The position numbers and the translations under genes are program-made. Positions 10,995 through 22,703 of a stretch of DNA of 33,821 nt are shown piece after piece; position 1 is the stretch's first letter, and each line of letters opens with the position of its first letter. The notes beneath the pieces were generated by a model. That model was not told the origin of the DNA and did not search any database. It saw only the letters and a program-made list of their open reading frames with translations. Origin of the DNA: Methanomassiliicoccaceae archaeon (GTDB lineage: Archaea; Thermoplasmatota; Thermoplasmata; Methanomassiliicoccales; Methanomethylophilaceae); contig JAEEKU010000154.1 in NCBI GenBank assembly GCA_016282555.1, positions 1 through 33,821 of the forward strand. The letters are read 5' to 3'.

Positions 10995-11504
10995 GTGACT
11001 GACGAGTCTAAAGAGAAAAAAGAATCCTCCGCGGAAAAAGAGACCTGCGGGGAAGAGGCCGGGAAGGATGCTCTGGCGGAAGCCGAAGCCAAAGCGGAGA
11101 AATATCTGGATATGGCGAGAAGGATCCAGGCCGACTTCGACAATTACCGCAAAAGAACCGAGCGCGACAACGCCGAATTCCGCAAATTCGCCTGTTCCTC
11201 CATAATCACGGACCTCCTGACAGTGGTTGACGATCTCGACCGCGCTCTGGGCTACGCCGGAGAGGAGAACGAATTCGTGGTCGGCATACGCGGCGTCAGA
11301 TCGAATTTCATGAAAATCCTGGAATCCAACGGTCTGAAGGAGATTCCCTCGGAAGGCGATTTCAACCCCGATTTCCATGAAGCGCTGTGTATGGTGGAAG
11401 GCGAAGAAGACGGGAAGATTGCTGAGGTATTCCAGAAGGGATACACTCTCAACGGCAGAGTTCTGAGGTTCAGCAAAGTCAAAGTCACAAAGAAAACATC
11501 TTAA
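10995..11504 (+). CDS. grpE: Nucleotide exchange factor GrpE
   Basis: 169 aa: [22 protein letters not shown] ... [41 protein letters not shown] ... [16 protein letters not shown], upstream of dnaK. Confidence 0.93.
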   Translation: MTDESKEKKESSAEKETCGEEAGKDALAEAEAKAEKYLDMARRIQADFDNYRKRTERDNAEFRKFACSSIITDLLTVVDDLDRALGYAGEENEFVVGIRGVRSNFMKILESNGLKEIPSEGDFNPDFHEALCMVEGEEDGKIAEVFQKGYTLNGRVLRFSKVKVTKKTS

Positions 11505-11525
11505 GATAAAAGCAGGTGAGCAGAA

Positions 11526-13391
<1,866 letters not shown>

Positions 13392-13402
13392 GGTGTCCGG
13401 AA

Positions 13403-14539
13403 ATGCCGAGAGACTACTACGAGGTGCTTGGCGTCGACAAATCCGCCGATGCCGATGCGATCAAAAAGGCCTACAGGAACATGGCCAAGAAATACCATCC
13501 TGACGTCTCGACGGAGCCCAAGGATGTCGCCGAAGCCAAGTTCAAAGAGATATCTGAGGCCTACGAGGTCCTCTCGGATCCGGAGAAAAGGAAACTGTAC
13601 GATCAGTACGGATTCGACGGAGTGAAGCAGCAGTTCGGACAGGACGGCTTCACCTGGGACGACTTCACCCGCGCCGACGACATAAGCGACATCTTCGGAG
13701 ATATCTTCTCGGATATCTTCGGAGGGGGCAGGCGGAACAGATCCCGCAGTTCGTCGCAGGCGGGAGAATCTCTCAGATACGATCTGGAGATCACGCTGAA
13801 AGACGTTCTGGAAGGGAAGAAAGCAAGTCTCGACGTGCCTCACACCGTTTCCTGCCAGGCCTGCAAAGGCACCGGAGGAAAGGACGGAAACGTCAGCACC
13901 TGCAAGACATGCGGCGGGCAGGGACAAGTCCAGTCCGTGTCCCGCACTCCCTTCGGAAATATGATTTCGGTGAAGGATTGTCCCGACTGCCGCGGAACCG
14001 GAAAGAGCTACGCCGAGAAATGCCCGCATTGCCGCGGAACCGGAAGAACCACGAAGGAATCCCACATAAATCTGAACATTCCGAAAGGAGTGGAGGACGG
14101 CATGAAGCTGAGGGTTTCCGGAGAGGGGAACGCCGGGATCAACGGAGGCCCGTCCGGAGATCTGTTCGTGGTCGTCCATGTCAAAGAGGATAAGACGTTC
14201 GATCGCGACGGGAGCAACCTGTGGACCGGAATCGTCACCACGTATCCGAAGCTCGTGCTCGGAGGAGAGGAATCCGTAAAGACCCTGGAAGGGGAGAACG
14301 CGGTTCTCACCATACCTCCGGGGACTCAGGTCGGAACCGTGCTCAGAATCCAGGGCAAAGGGCTTCCGAGACTCAATTCCTCGCTCAGAGGGGATCTCCT
14401 GGTGAGAGTCACCATCGAAGTCCCGAAGAAGGTTTCCGAAGAGGAGCGCGATCTTCTGCGCAGACTCGACGATACCGCCGGTTCGAGACCTAAAAAGAAA
14501 TCCTCCATCCGCAAGAAGCTCGACGATATAATCAGCTGA
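13403..14539 (+). CDS. dnaJ: Chaperone DnaJ (Hsp40)
   Basis: MPRDYYEVLGVDKSADADAIKKAYRNMAKKYHPDVS; four CxxCxGxG zinc motifs. ATG at 13403 is preceded by GAGGTGT. The ORF-track start at 13388 is possible but less likely. Confidence 0.96.
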   Translation: MPRDYYEVLGVDKSADADAIKKAYRNMAKKYHPDVSTEPKDVAEAKFKEISEAYEVLSDPEKRKLYDQYGFDGVKQQFGQDGFTWDDFTRADDISDIFGDIFSDIFGGGRRNRSRSSSQAGESLRYDLEITLKDVLEGKKASLDVPHTVSCQACKGTGGKDGNVSTCKTCGGQGQVQSVSRTPFGNMISVKDCPDCRGTGKSYAEKCPHCRGTGRTTKESHINLNIPKGVEDGMKLRVSGEGNAGINGGPSGDLFVVVHVKEDKTFDRDGSNLWTGIVTTYPKLVLGGEESVKTLEGENAVLTIPPGTQVGTVLRIQGKGLPRLNSSLRGDLLVRVTIEVPKKVSEEERDLLRRLDDTAGSRPKKKSSIRKKLDDIIS

Positions 14540-14597
14540 CTGCTGTATTGCCGGGCTTTGCAAACCTTTTGACTCTTACCGTCCTTCAAGGACTTCA

Positions 14598-14618
14598 GGG
14601 GACCGGGCCCCGGTTCCC
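14598..14618. terminator. GC-rich hairpin (GGGACCGGGCCCCGGTTCCC) downstream of dnaJ
   Basis: Near-perfect inverted repeat followed by a pyrimidine-rich stretch (TTCTCTTTCC). Confidence 0.35.
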
Positions 14619-14680
14619 TTCTCTTTCCGTATCGGGACTAAAGAATTATTAATAGCTGATACCGGGATTCGTCTGCGGGG

Positions 14681-15664
14681 ATGAACGTGGGTCTTTTCGA
14701 CAAAGTTATCAAAGACGCTACAAAAAGCCTGCAGGACGCCGTGAACAAGAAAGCCGAAGAGGCGATCGAATCCGAAGTCGGAAAAGCCGTGGACGAAACC
14801 GTTGACAAAATCGCCGAAGAGACGACTGGCAAAACTGTCAGCGAAGCCGCCGGAGCCGTTTCCGCCGGAGCGGCGGAGGCATCGGACGAACTGGGTTCCG
14901 CCCTCAAGGATCTTAATTCCGCCATAAAGGACCTGAATACGGCTATGGCGGAGGCGGAAGAGGCGACCAAAGACATAACTCCGGAACAGTGGGATCAGGC
15001 TACCTCCACGCTGGAGCGCATGGCGATGGATAAACTGAAGACCATGCACCTGTGCCTCAAATGCGACAAGCCGTTCAAAGGAGATCTGAAATTCTGTCCG
15101 GAATGCGGCTCCAGACTGACGGAAAAGTCCGTGCTGGAACTCGGCCAGTGCACGAAATGCGGAAAACAGAACGATCTCGGCGCCGAATTCTGCACCGAAT
15201 GCTCCGCGAAGCTCCCGTACAAAGAACTGCTGGAAGAGGAGGAGCGCAGAAAGGACGAACTGGTTCTGGACAGATGGAGGAAAGAGCTCCCCTGGTTCCC
15301 CGTATGGGAGTGCGGGGGAAAGCAGTTCGATCTCTCCGAACTGGAGGAAGGCAGGTATTATTTCAGTTCGTGGTTTGACGGAGACGTTTCAGCTTCAAAG
15401 AAATCCGTTCAGGATTACACCAGACGCCTGAAGGAGAACGGTTTCCATACCGCCGGGAAATATCCCGGAGACCAGCACCTCTACAAGAAGATCGACGGCG
15501 TAGTCTACCATGCGGATCTGGAGCACTGTTTCGAGGGAGATGAAGAGACTCCTTCCTTCTATTTCCTGATAAACGACGAACCCACCGGCGGATACGACTA
15601 CGTCCCGCCGGAACCCAAAAAGAAACCGTCCGGAGGAGGACTCTTCGGATCCATATTCAAATAA
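14681..15664 (+). CDS. LEA/apolipoprotein-like amphipathic helical protein with double zinc ribbon and novel C-terminal domain
   Basis: 327 aa: DKVIKDATKSLQDAVNKKAEEAIESEVGKAVDETVDKIAEE..., CLKCDKPFKGDLKFCPECGSRL, CTKCGKQNDLGAEFCTECSAKL, C-terminal tail KKKPSGGGLFGSIFK. An in-frame GTG at 14687 (MGLFDK) is an alternative start. Confidence 0.75.
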   Translation: MNVGLFDKVIKDATKSLQDAVNKKAEEAIESEVGKAVDETVDKIAEETTGKTVSEAAGAVSAGAAEASDELGSALKDLNSAIKDLNTAMAEAEEATKDITPEQWDQATSTLERMAMDKLKTMHLCLKCDKPFKGDLKFCPECGSRLTEKSVLELGQCTKCGKQNDLGAEFCTECSAKLPYKELLEEEERRKDELVLDRWRKELPWFPVWECGGKQFDLSELEEGRYYFSSWFDGDVSASKKSVQDYTRRLKENGFHTAGKYPGDQHLYKKIDGVVYHADLEHCFEGDEETPSFYFLINDEPTGGYDYVPPEPKKKPSGGGLFGSIFK

Positions 15665-15744
15665 ACCCTTCCGGGGATCCCGCCGATCCCCTCTTTATCT
15701 TAAACAGCCGGCAGAAGAAAACCGCGCTTCCGGCGGTGATAAGA

Positions 15745-15829
15745 TGGCGCCGAGGGAGAGATTCGAACTCCCGAGGATTGCTCCAGCGGTTTTCGAGACC
15801 GCCGCCATACCGGGCTTGGCTACCTCGGC
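15745..15829 (-). tRNA. tRNA-Ser (anticodon CGA) with encoded CCA
   Basis: Reverse complement GCCGAGG...GCGGTCTCGAAAACCGC...GAGTTCGAATCTC...CCTCGGCGCCA; class II tRNA with a long variable arm. Confidence 0.92.
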
Positions 15830-15882
15830 TTCGCCGTTGCTATAGGATTACATTATTTAATGTCTTTGACGTTGGGTGGCCC

Positions 15883-17199
15883 ATGTCCGATCTGATATCA
15901 GAGATTAAGGCTGCCAAAACCGCTTCGGTTTCCATGTCGGTTCTGGAAACGGAAACGAAGAACGATGCCCTGAGGGCGATGGCGGCCGCATTGGATTCGG
16001 AGAGAACCGCGATTCTCGAGGCTAACCGGAAAGATATCGAGGAGAACCGCCCGCTTGTGGAATCGGGGGAAATGTCGGGATCCATGTTCAAGCGCCTCAT
16101 CATAGACGATTCCAAGATCGACGCCATGATCGCCGGGATAAACGATGTGGCCGGACTGGAGGATCCCGTGTGGAAAACCATGTCCTCTCTTGAGCTGGAC
16201 GATAATCTTACGCTCTATCAGATGAGCTGCCCCATCGGAATGCTCGGAGTGATATTCGAATCGCGCCCCGATGTCGTCCCCCAGATAATGTCTCTCTGTC
16301 TGAAATCCGGAAATTCGGTCGCGTTTAAAGGAGGAAAAGAGGCTAAAGAATCCATACGCGCCCTGTTCTCCGTTCTGAAGAGCGCGGCGGAATCGGCGGG
16401 CGTCCCGGGAGACGCTTTCGTGCTTATGGAATCCAGATCGGATATAGATTCCATCCTGGGCCTTCACGATTACATCGATCTTCTCATTCCCAGAGGATCG
16501 AATTCTTTCGTCAGATACATTCAGGAGCATACGAAAATACCAGTGCTGGGACATGCGGCGGGGATATGCCACGTATACGTGGACTGCGACTGCGATATGA
16601 AGATGGCCGAAACCGTGACCGTAGATTCCAAAACCCAGTATCCGGCGGTATGCAACGCGGCGGAGACGCTGCTGGTGCATTCCGAAATCGCCGGAACCTT
16701 CGTCCCGCTCATCGCGGATGCCCTGCGGAAGAAGAACGTCGAGATAAGAGGGGATGAAACCGTATGCAGGCTTGTGCCCTTCGCCGTTCCCGCCTCCGTA
16801 TCCGACTGGGACACCGAATACGGGGATCTCATAATCTCGGTTAAAACCGTAGATTCGCTGGAGGAAGCGATAGATTTCATAAACAGGCACAGCTCCCGCC
16901 ACACCGACGTAATAATCACTTCGGACAACAGAAAAGCGGCCGTATTCGCGAGATCCGTGGATTCCGCGGATGTTTTCATCAACGCTTCTTCGAGATTCGC
17001 GGACGGGTACAGGTTCGGCAAAGGAGCGGAAGTCGGTATAAGCACCAATAAAATCCATTCCCGCGGACCCGTCGGAATGGAGGGACTCATGATTTACAAA
17101 TACGTCCTGATAGGAAACGGACAGATCGTCGCCGATTATACCGGAAGCGGCGCCAAAAAGTTTTCGCATGTGAAAACCGGTAAAAAATACCCTCTCTGA
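15883..17199 (+). CDS. proA: Gamma-glutamyl phosphate reductase
   Basis: MSDLISEIKAAKTASVSMSVLETETKNDALRAMAAAL; PIGMLGVIFESRPDVVPQIMSLCLKSGNSVAFKGGKEA; VDCDCDMKMAETVTVDSKTQYPAVCNAAETLLVH. Upstream of proB. Confidence 0.95.
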   Translation: MSDLISEIKAAKTASVSMSVLETETKNDALRAMAAALDSERTAILEANRKDIEENRPLVESGEMSGSMFKRLIIDDSKIDAMIAGINDVAGLEDPVWKTMSSLELDDNLTLYQMSCPIGMLGVIFESRPDVVPQIMSLCLKSGNSVAFKGGKEAKESIRALFSVLKSAAESAGVPGDAFVLMESRSDIDSILGLHDYIDLLIPRGSNSFVRYIQEHTKIPVLGHAAGICHVYVDCDCDMKMAETVTVDSKTQYPAVCNAAETLLVHSEIAGTFVPLIADALRKKNVEIRGDETVCRLVPFAVPASVSDWDTEYGDLIISVKTVDSLEEAIDFINRHSSRHTDVIITSDNRKAAVFARSVDSADVFINASSRFADGYRFGKGAEVGISTNKIHSRGPVGMEGLMIYKYVLIGNGQIVADYTGSGAKKFSHVKTGKKYPL

Positions 17200-17208
17200 G
17201 GAAAAAAC

Positions 17209-18324
17209 ATGTCAAGGAAAGAGCTTCTCGGCGATGTCAGACGCGTCGTGATAAAGGTAGGAACCACCTCTCTCATAAAAGACGGCGCCGTATCGTCCGA
17301 TTTTATGGATTCCCTGGCGGAACAGGTTTCCCGCCTGCGCGAAGAGGGACGCGAAGTTCTGATAGTCACGTCCGGAGCTGTGGGAATAGGCCTGAAGGCT
17401 ATGGGGGTCAGACCCAAACCGAACGAGATGCCCATCAGACAGGCGGCCGCGTCGGTCGGACAGAGCATTCTGATGCAGAAATGGTCGGAAAGCTTTCAGA
17501 AGTACGGGATACTCACCGCCCAGGTCCTCCTCACTCTGGACGTTTACTCTGACAGGGAAAGCGCCATCAATCTCAACAACACCATAGAATCCCTCATTTC
17601 GAACGGAGTGGTGCCTATCTTCAACGAAAACGATGCGGTGTGCATCACGGAAATAAAATTCGGCGACAACGACACTCTTTCAGCGATAATAGCCAGCAGA
17701 GCGGATGCGGATCTTCTGATCATACTGTCGGATATCGACGGATTATACGACAGCAACCCGGGCCGCAACAAGAATGCGAAATTCATACCCGTCGTCCGCG
17801 GAGTGGATGATTCCATCAGAGCGATGGCGGGCGACTCGGAATCCGGACTGGGAACCGGGGGAATGAAAACCAAACTGGATGCGGCGGTGATCTGCGGGGA
17901 ATCCGGATGCAATATGATCATCGCCTCCAGCAGAGCCTACGGCGTAGCCTACCGCGCGGCGGCGGGAGACGAGATCGGAACCCTGTTCCTTTCCGGAAAT
18001 GAAATTTCCAAAAAGCGCAGATGGATCAGATCGGCCCATCCCTCAGGCCGCATTTATATAGATTCGGGCGCGAAGGATGCGGTTCTGAACCATAAATCCC
18101 TGCTTCCTGTGGGAATCGTGAGAATCGAGGGCGACTTCGGAAAAGGAGACGTCGCCGATATCGTATCGGACGGCGCCGTCATAGCCAAAGGCATAGTTAG
18201 CTACAGTTCCAAAGAACTCGCTTCCATCGCCGGAAGAAAAAGCCATGAGATCGAAAAACTTCTCGGATACAGAGGGCACAGCGACGCCGTGATATCCGAG
18301 AATATGGTTCTTCTGGTTTCGTAA
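17209..18324 (+). CDS. proB: Glutamate 5-kinase with C-terminal PUA domain
   Basis: RRVVIKVGTTSLIKDG, LIVTSGAVGIGLKAMG, PIFNENDAVCITEIKFGDNDTLSAIIASRADADLLIILSDIDGLYDSNP, GTGGMKTKLDAA; PUA-like C-terminus. Confidence 0.95.
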   Translation: MSRKELLGDVRRVVIKVGTTSLIKDGAVSSDFMDSLAEQVSRLREEGREVLIVTSGAVGIGLKAMGVRPKPNEMPIRQAAASVGQSILMQKWSESFQKYGILTAQVLLTLDVYSDRESAINLNNTIESLISNGVVPIFNENDAVCITEIKFGDNDTLSAIIASRADADLLIILSDIDGLYDSNPGRNKNAKFIPVVRGVDDSIRAMAGDSESGLGTGGMKTKLDAAVICGESGCNMIIASSRAYGVAYRAAAGDEIGTLFLSGNEISKKRRWIRSAHPSGRIYIDSGAKDAVLNHKSLLPVGIVRIEGDFGKGDVADIVSDGAVIAKGIVSYSSKELASIAGRKSHEIEKLLGYRGHSDAVISENMVLLVS

Positions 18325-18331
18325 AGGGACG

Positions 18332-18345
18332 GCCCCTTGCGGGGC
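18332..18345. terminator. Hairpin GCCCC-TTGC-GGGGC between convergent proB and the small membrane protein gene
   Basis: Perfect 5-bp stem with tetraloop followed by TCATTCTTTGATTTTT. Confidence 0.5.
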
Positions 18346-18561
18346 TCATTCTTTGATTTTTCCGTATTTCTGATCGTATTTCTTTTCTATGAGATAAAAA
18401 AATACGAATATATCCGCGAATCCTATGATCAGAGGAATGAATGCCAGATTTACATCGTCGGTATTCCTTTCGATGTAAGCCATGGCGATTCCGAGCAGAA
18501 CGGCGATGATTCCGGCTGCGGCTATACACATGTCGGTTTTTTCCATACGAATCACTCCCAT
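18346..18561 (-). CDS. Small two-TM membrane protein downstream of the AGCS symporter
   Basis: 71 aa: MCIAAAGIIAVLLGIAMAYIERN ... LAFIPLIIGFADIFVFFYLIEKKY. Overlaps the 3' end of the symporter gene. Confidence 0.5.
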   Translation of the reverse strand: MGVIRMEKTDMCIAAAGIIAVLLGIAMAYIERNTDDVNLAFIPLIIGFADIFVFFYLIEKKYDQKYGKIKE

Positions 18562-19982
18562 TCGGTAACTCCTTCGGAATTTGACAGAACGCTCTTGGTG
18601 AATTCCGGTTCTTCGATCCCCGCTTTTCTCTGCCTCCGGTAATCCGCGTAGGCTTCGAACACGCTTCTGCTGAGCAGCGCGACTATTACCATGTTGACGG
18701 CGGCCATTGCTGCCATGAACGTATCGCTGATATCGTCGACGATGGTGACATCCGCGATAACGGATGCGATGAACGCGGAGCGGATCACTATTATGCGCAC
18801 CAGATTCACCGTGAGTTTGTTATCCTTTACGAACCTCGCGTTGGATTCGGACATCGTGTAGTATCCTATCATGCTCGTGAACGCGAATACGAACATGAAT
18901 ATCGCTATGATGTAATTCGCGGCGGATCCGAGCGCCGTGCTGCTCACGACGTCCTGCACCAGAACCGATCCCTTGTCTCCGAAGGCGAGAATGGACTCGA
19001 AGCTTCCGTATGAAAGAACCACAAGCGCCGTTACGGTACAGACCACCAGAGTGTCGACGAGAACGCCGAAAGACTGGATTTTTCCCTGTTTGATCGGATG
19101 CTTGATATCGGAGGTCGCCGCGATGTTGGCGATGGAACCGAGACCTGCCTCGTTGGAGAACACGCCCCTCTTCAGTCCGGTGATGATTATAGTTCCTATT
19201 CCTCCCCCTATGATGCTCGGAATATCGAACGCGTGCCGGAATATCATAGCGATGGCGTTCCCGAGATTTCCGATGTTGAAGCAGATAGCCACTATCGCGA
19301 AAATTATCCAGAGCAGCGCCATAACGGGAACGATCGACGCCGAGAACTTGCCGATAAGCTTGAATCCTCCGAAAACTAGAACCGCCGCGATGACGGCGAT
19401 TAACGAAGCGAAAATCAGAGTGTTGTTTTCGAATTCGAACGCTCCGCAGAGCGCATTGGTCGCGTTGCAGGACTGCACCATCACGAAGCCGACTCCGAAG
19501 GTCAGGACCAGCAGAATCGCCACGAATATGCCGATCTTTCTGCTTTTGAGACCTTTGGTGGCGTAATACGCGGGGCCTCCGTGGTAGCCTCCGTCGGTTT
19601 TCTGCTCTTTATATATCTGAGCGAGAACCGACTCCATGAAACTGCTCGCCGATCCTATAATAGCGAAAATCCACATCCAGAAGACCGCTCCCGGACCCCC
19701 GGTAGCGATAGCGGTCGCGACTCCGGCGATGTTTCCTACGCCTATGCGCGCGCCCATGCTGATGCAGAACGCCTCGAACGCGGAGAGTTTTTTCATCCCT
19801 TTGCCTTCGCTGACCCCGCGAACGGCCAGTCTGGCATTGTCTCTGAGATGGGTTATCTGCATTCCTTTCAGTTTGATGGTAAAGACTATACCCAGACCTA
19901 TGAGGAATACAAATGAAATACGCCAGAAATAAGTATTCCAGACGCTAACCATCCCGTCTATAACAGTCAGTAGATCATCCAT
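18552..19982 (-). CDS. Alanine or glycine:cation symporter family (AGCS) protein
   Basis: 476 aa: FEAFCISMGARIGVGNIAGVATAIATGGPGAVFWMWIFAIIGSASSFMESVLAQIYKEQKTDGGYHGGPAYY; GLKRGVFSNEAGLGSIANIAATSDIKHPIKQG. Confidence 0.95.
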   Translation of the reverse strand: MDDLLTVIDGMVSVWNTYFWRISFVFLIGLGIVFTIKLKGMQITHLRDNARLAVRGVSEGKGMKKLSAFEAFCISMGARIGVGNIAGVATAIATGGPGAVFWMWIFAIIGSASSFMESVLAQIYKEQKTDGGYHGGPAYYATKGLKSRKIGIFVAILLVLTFGVGFVMVQSCNATNALCGAFEFENNTLIFASLIAVIAAVLVFGGFKLIGKFSASIVPVMALLWIIFAIVAICFNIGNLGNAIAMIFRHAFDIPSIIGGGIGTIIITGLKRGVFSNEAGLGSIANIAATSDIKHPIKQGKIQSFGVLVDTLVVCTVTALVVLSYGSFESILAFGDKGSVLVQDVVSSTALGSAANYIIAIFMFVFAFTSMIGYYTMSESNARFVKDNKLTVNLVRIIVIRSAFIASVIADVTIVDDISDTFMAAMAAVNMVIVALLSRSVFEAYADYRRQRKAGIEEPEFTKSVLSNSEGVTEWE

Positions 19983-20190
19983 CTGTACACACCTTGCACC
20001 GGTATGGCGATTGCTCTATGCCGCCGCATCAGACCGATACCAGGCATTTTACTGCAATCTATGCGTCACCTTTACTGAATAACAATAAATAAACCTAACC
20101 TGAGAAGAAACGGCGATTCGGTGCGGTTACGCGCGGAATATATAAAAAAACGCGATAACATCGGTCCGCTGTAAACAGGTAACAAAGAAG

Positions 20191-20267
20191 TGGTGGACCC
20201 GGCCGGATTTGAACCGGCGACCTCCGCCATGTCAAGGCGACGTCATAACCATCTAGACCACGAGTCC
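20191..20267 (-). tRNA. tRNA-Val (anticodon GAC) with encoded CCA
   Basis: Reverse complement GGACTCG TGGTCTAGATGGTTATGA CGTCGCCTTGACATGGCGG AGGTC GCCGGTTCAAATCCGGC CGGGTCC ACCA. Confidence 0.92.
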
Positions 20268-20380
20268 GATGAGTTGAGCATAAAATTATAGTATATAATG
20301 ATTATTATGAGACCGCTGTCTTCAGCATACAGCGGATCGGGATTTTAAAGACGATACATCCCGTTCCGGCGGGTAATTCC

Positions 20381-21409
20381 ATGATAATACTGGGCATAGA
20401 GGGAACGGCGCATACTTTCGGCGCGGGAATAGTCGATTCTGAACATAATATCTTAGCGAACGAGATCGACATGTTCAAACCTGCTGAAGGCGGGCTTCAC
20501 CCCCGGGAAGTCGCCAATCATCATTCCGAAACCGCCGCTCCGGTGATAAAAAAAGCTCTGGATTCCGCGGGAATGGCCGCAGAGGATATCGATCTGGTTT
20601 CTTTCTCTATGGGCCCCGGACTCGGCCCCTGCCTCAGAGTCGCCGCGACCGCCGCGCGCGCCTTCGCCGGATATATGCGCATACCGATAATCGGAGTCAA
20701 CCATTGCATCGCGCACATAGAGATCGGACGCGCCGTCACCGGATGCACGGATCCCGCTCTCCTTTACGCTTCCGGCGGAAATACCCAGGTGATCGCCTAT
20801 TCCGAGGGACGCTACCGTATTTTCGGAGAAACTCAGGACATAGGCATAGGGAACATGCTAGATAAACTGGGCAGAGAGCTGGGAATGGGATTCTACGCCG
20901 GACCCAGGATCGAAGAGCTCGCGAAAAACGCCGACAGATACTACGAGCTTCCGTATTCCGTGAAAGGCATGGACGTCGCGTTCTCCGGGCTTATGACCGC
21001 CGCCGTCGCCTTATACCGCAAGGGAGTCTCCCTGGAGAACATATCATATTCGGTGCAGGAAACGGCCTATTCCATGCTCACCGAGGTCACCGAACGCGCC
21101 ATGGCCCACATAGGAAAGAAAGAGGTTCTCCTGGGGGGAGGCGTGGCCCAGAATATGCGCCTCCGCGAAATGATAGAAGAAATGGCTCATGCCAGGGGCG
21201 CCGAGATGTTCGTTCCGGACCGCAGGCTCTGCATGGACAACGGGGCGATGATCGCCTGGCTCGGATACCTCATGCACTCATCCGGAGTCAGAATGGAGAT
21301 AAAAGACACCGAAGTGAGACAGAGATTCAGAACCGACGAGGTCAGCGTGACCTGGCGGAAGCGATCTGCTCCCCGATCTTCTTGTCGAGAATTTCCAGAA
21401 ATTCGCTGA
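20381..21409 (+). CDS. kae1: tRNA threonylcarbamoyladenosine (t6A) biosynthesis protein Kae1
   Basis: MIILGIEGTAHTFGAGIV, GGLHPREVANHHSETA, NHCIAHIEIGRA, LYASGGNTQVIAY, GGGVAQNMRLREM, DRRLCMDNGAMIAWLG. No fused Bud32 kinase domain. Confidence 0.96.
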   Translation: MIILGIEGTAHTFGAGIVDSEHNILANEIDMFKPAEGGLHPREVANHHSETAAPVIKKALDSAGMAAEDIDLVSFSMGPGLGPCLRVAATAARAFAGYMRIPIIGVNHCIAHIEIGRAVTGCTDPALLYASGGNTQVIAYSEGRYRIFGETQDIGIGNMLDKLGRELGMGFYAGPRIEELAKNADRYYELPYSVKGMDVAFSGLMTAAVALYRKGVSLENISYSVQETAYSMLTEVTERAMAHIGKKEVLLGGGVAQNMRLREMIEEMAHARGAEMFVPDRRLCMDNGAMIAWLGYLMHSSGVRMEIKDTEVRQRFRTDEVSVTWRKRSAPRSSCREFPEIR

Positions 21410-22703
21410 CTTTGTCGGACGGAACCGATCCTCCGGACGCTATTTTGTGGCCCCCGCCGTTTCCTCCGACGGCTTCGCAGGAATATTTCATCGCTTCCGA
21501 GAGATCGACTCCCTTCTCGAGCTGGCACCACATCCCTCTGGAGGATATGTTCACGGGCTCGTTGGACAGATTCATTCCTATAGTGGGCTTGTCCGGATGC
21601 GCGATGGACTGCATAGCTATGCCGCACAGCATTCCCGTGAACCCGGAATCGCTGGTATCGAACCACTGTATGTTCCGCATCTGCTTAAGGCCCTTGGAAT
21701 CCAGATCCACCATCCCGCAGACCGTTTTGACCGAAGCTTCCCTGAGAGTCTCCTCTCCCTGCTTCAGGCATTTCCTGTCGCCCATCCCCGCGGCGATGCC
21801 GATCCCTCCTATTCCGGAGCGGCCGCAGCTGTTCAGAATGGAAGAGAGCAATTCAGAATCCATATCCATCCCGTTGAGATAGTATCTGTCGTGGACGGCT
21901 TCGTTCATGGAGGAGACCTGCATTCCCTGAACGGCGAGCTTCACCGCGATAAGCGAAGACAGTTTCCTCTTCTCCTCTTCGGAGAGGCTCCTGTAGGTTC
22001 TGTCGCCGGAGATCCCCGCGTCTTTCAGCAGAGAATCGACGCCCTCCCTGTTGCCGCTGACTCCGCGTATGTACGGATCCGTGGTCAGGTACAAGGACGA
22101 TGACAGCGTTCCAGAGGGTATAAGGGAGCCGGGCTCTCTGGTTATATATCCTCTTCCGATCCCCTCTTCCAGAAGGTAAGCGTTCAGCCCGGACAGGCCG
22201 TTTATGTGCTGTCTGTCTCCGACGATTCCCGCGAACGCCGCCTGCACCAGATCCCAGTTCTTCTCGTCCGCGGTTACGGAGAACAGCAAAGACATGGTCG
22301 CTCCGCACCCGGAGGTCATGCCGTCGATCCCGTAAAGATGGGGATTGGCGTAGCAGATCCTCCCGGCCTCCGATATCACCGTGTGGTGATCCAGAACGAT
22401 GACGTCGAACGGCATCTCGTCCAGTTCTTTAATGTAGGATGCCCCGAGATCGGTCAGAATCACGCAGCCGCATCCGCAGTCTCTGATAATGTCTATGCCG
22501 CGGCTGTTCAGCGTCGTGAAGAGCGTGACGCGGAATTCCTTTCCCATGCGGATGAGAGTCTTCGCGATTATCGCCGCGGAAGATACCCCGTCGGCGTCGT
22601 AATGAGAATAAACCTGAATAAAACCGTGGCTGCGGACTATCTCCGCGGCCTTGGTTAAAGTTGAAAGAAGTTTCTGAGGGACCTTACCGTCCATCTGACT
22701 CAC
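21342..22703 (-). CDS. Archaeal RecJ-like DHH-family phosphoesterase
   Basis: 453 aa: VYSHYDADGVSSAAI, CVILTDLGA, VIVLDHHT, C-terminal GGNGGGHKIASGG (DHHA1-like). GTG start at 22703 or ATG at 22694. Confidence 0.88.
   Translation of the reverse strand: MSQMDGKVPQKLLSTLTKAAEIVRSHGFIQVYSHYDADGVSSAAIIAKTLIRMGKEFRVTLFTTLNSRGIDIIRDCGCGCVILTDLGASYIKELDEMPFDVIVLDHHTVISEAGRICYANPHLYGIDGMTSGCGATMSLLFSVTADEKNWDLVQAAFAGIVGDRQHINGLSGLNAYLLEEGIGRGYITREPGSLIPSGTLSSSLYLTTDPYIRGVSGNREGVDSLLKDAGISGDRTYRSLSEEEKRKLSSLIAVKLAVQGMQVSSMNEAVHDRYYLNGMDMDSELLSSILNSCGRSGIGGIGIAAGMGDRKCLKQGEETLREASVKTVCGMVDLDSKGLKQMRNIQWFDTSDSGFTGMLCGIAMQSIAHPDKPTIGMNLSNEPVNISSRGMWCQLEKGVDLSEAMKYSCEAVGGNGGGHKIASGGSVPSDKVSEFLEILDKKIGEQIASARSR

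Noticed and set aside
9206-11143. 645-aa minus-strand ORF antisense to the thermosome
   Set aside because: Shadow ORF; repetitive G/D/V-rich translation opposite a clear chaperonin.
15736-15882. N-terminal extension of ProA (15736 start)
   Set aside because: Runs through the tRNA-Ser gene; true start MSDLISEI at 15883.
19983-20190. Possible glycine riboswitch or structured leader upstream of the AGCS symporter
   Set aside because: A TATA-like TTTATATATT at about 20140 implies a roughly 130-nt leader, but I could not find recognisable glycine-aptamer core motifs. An Infernal/Rfam scan would be needed.
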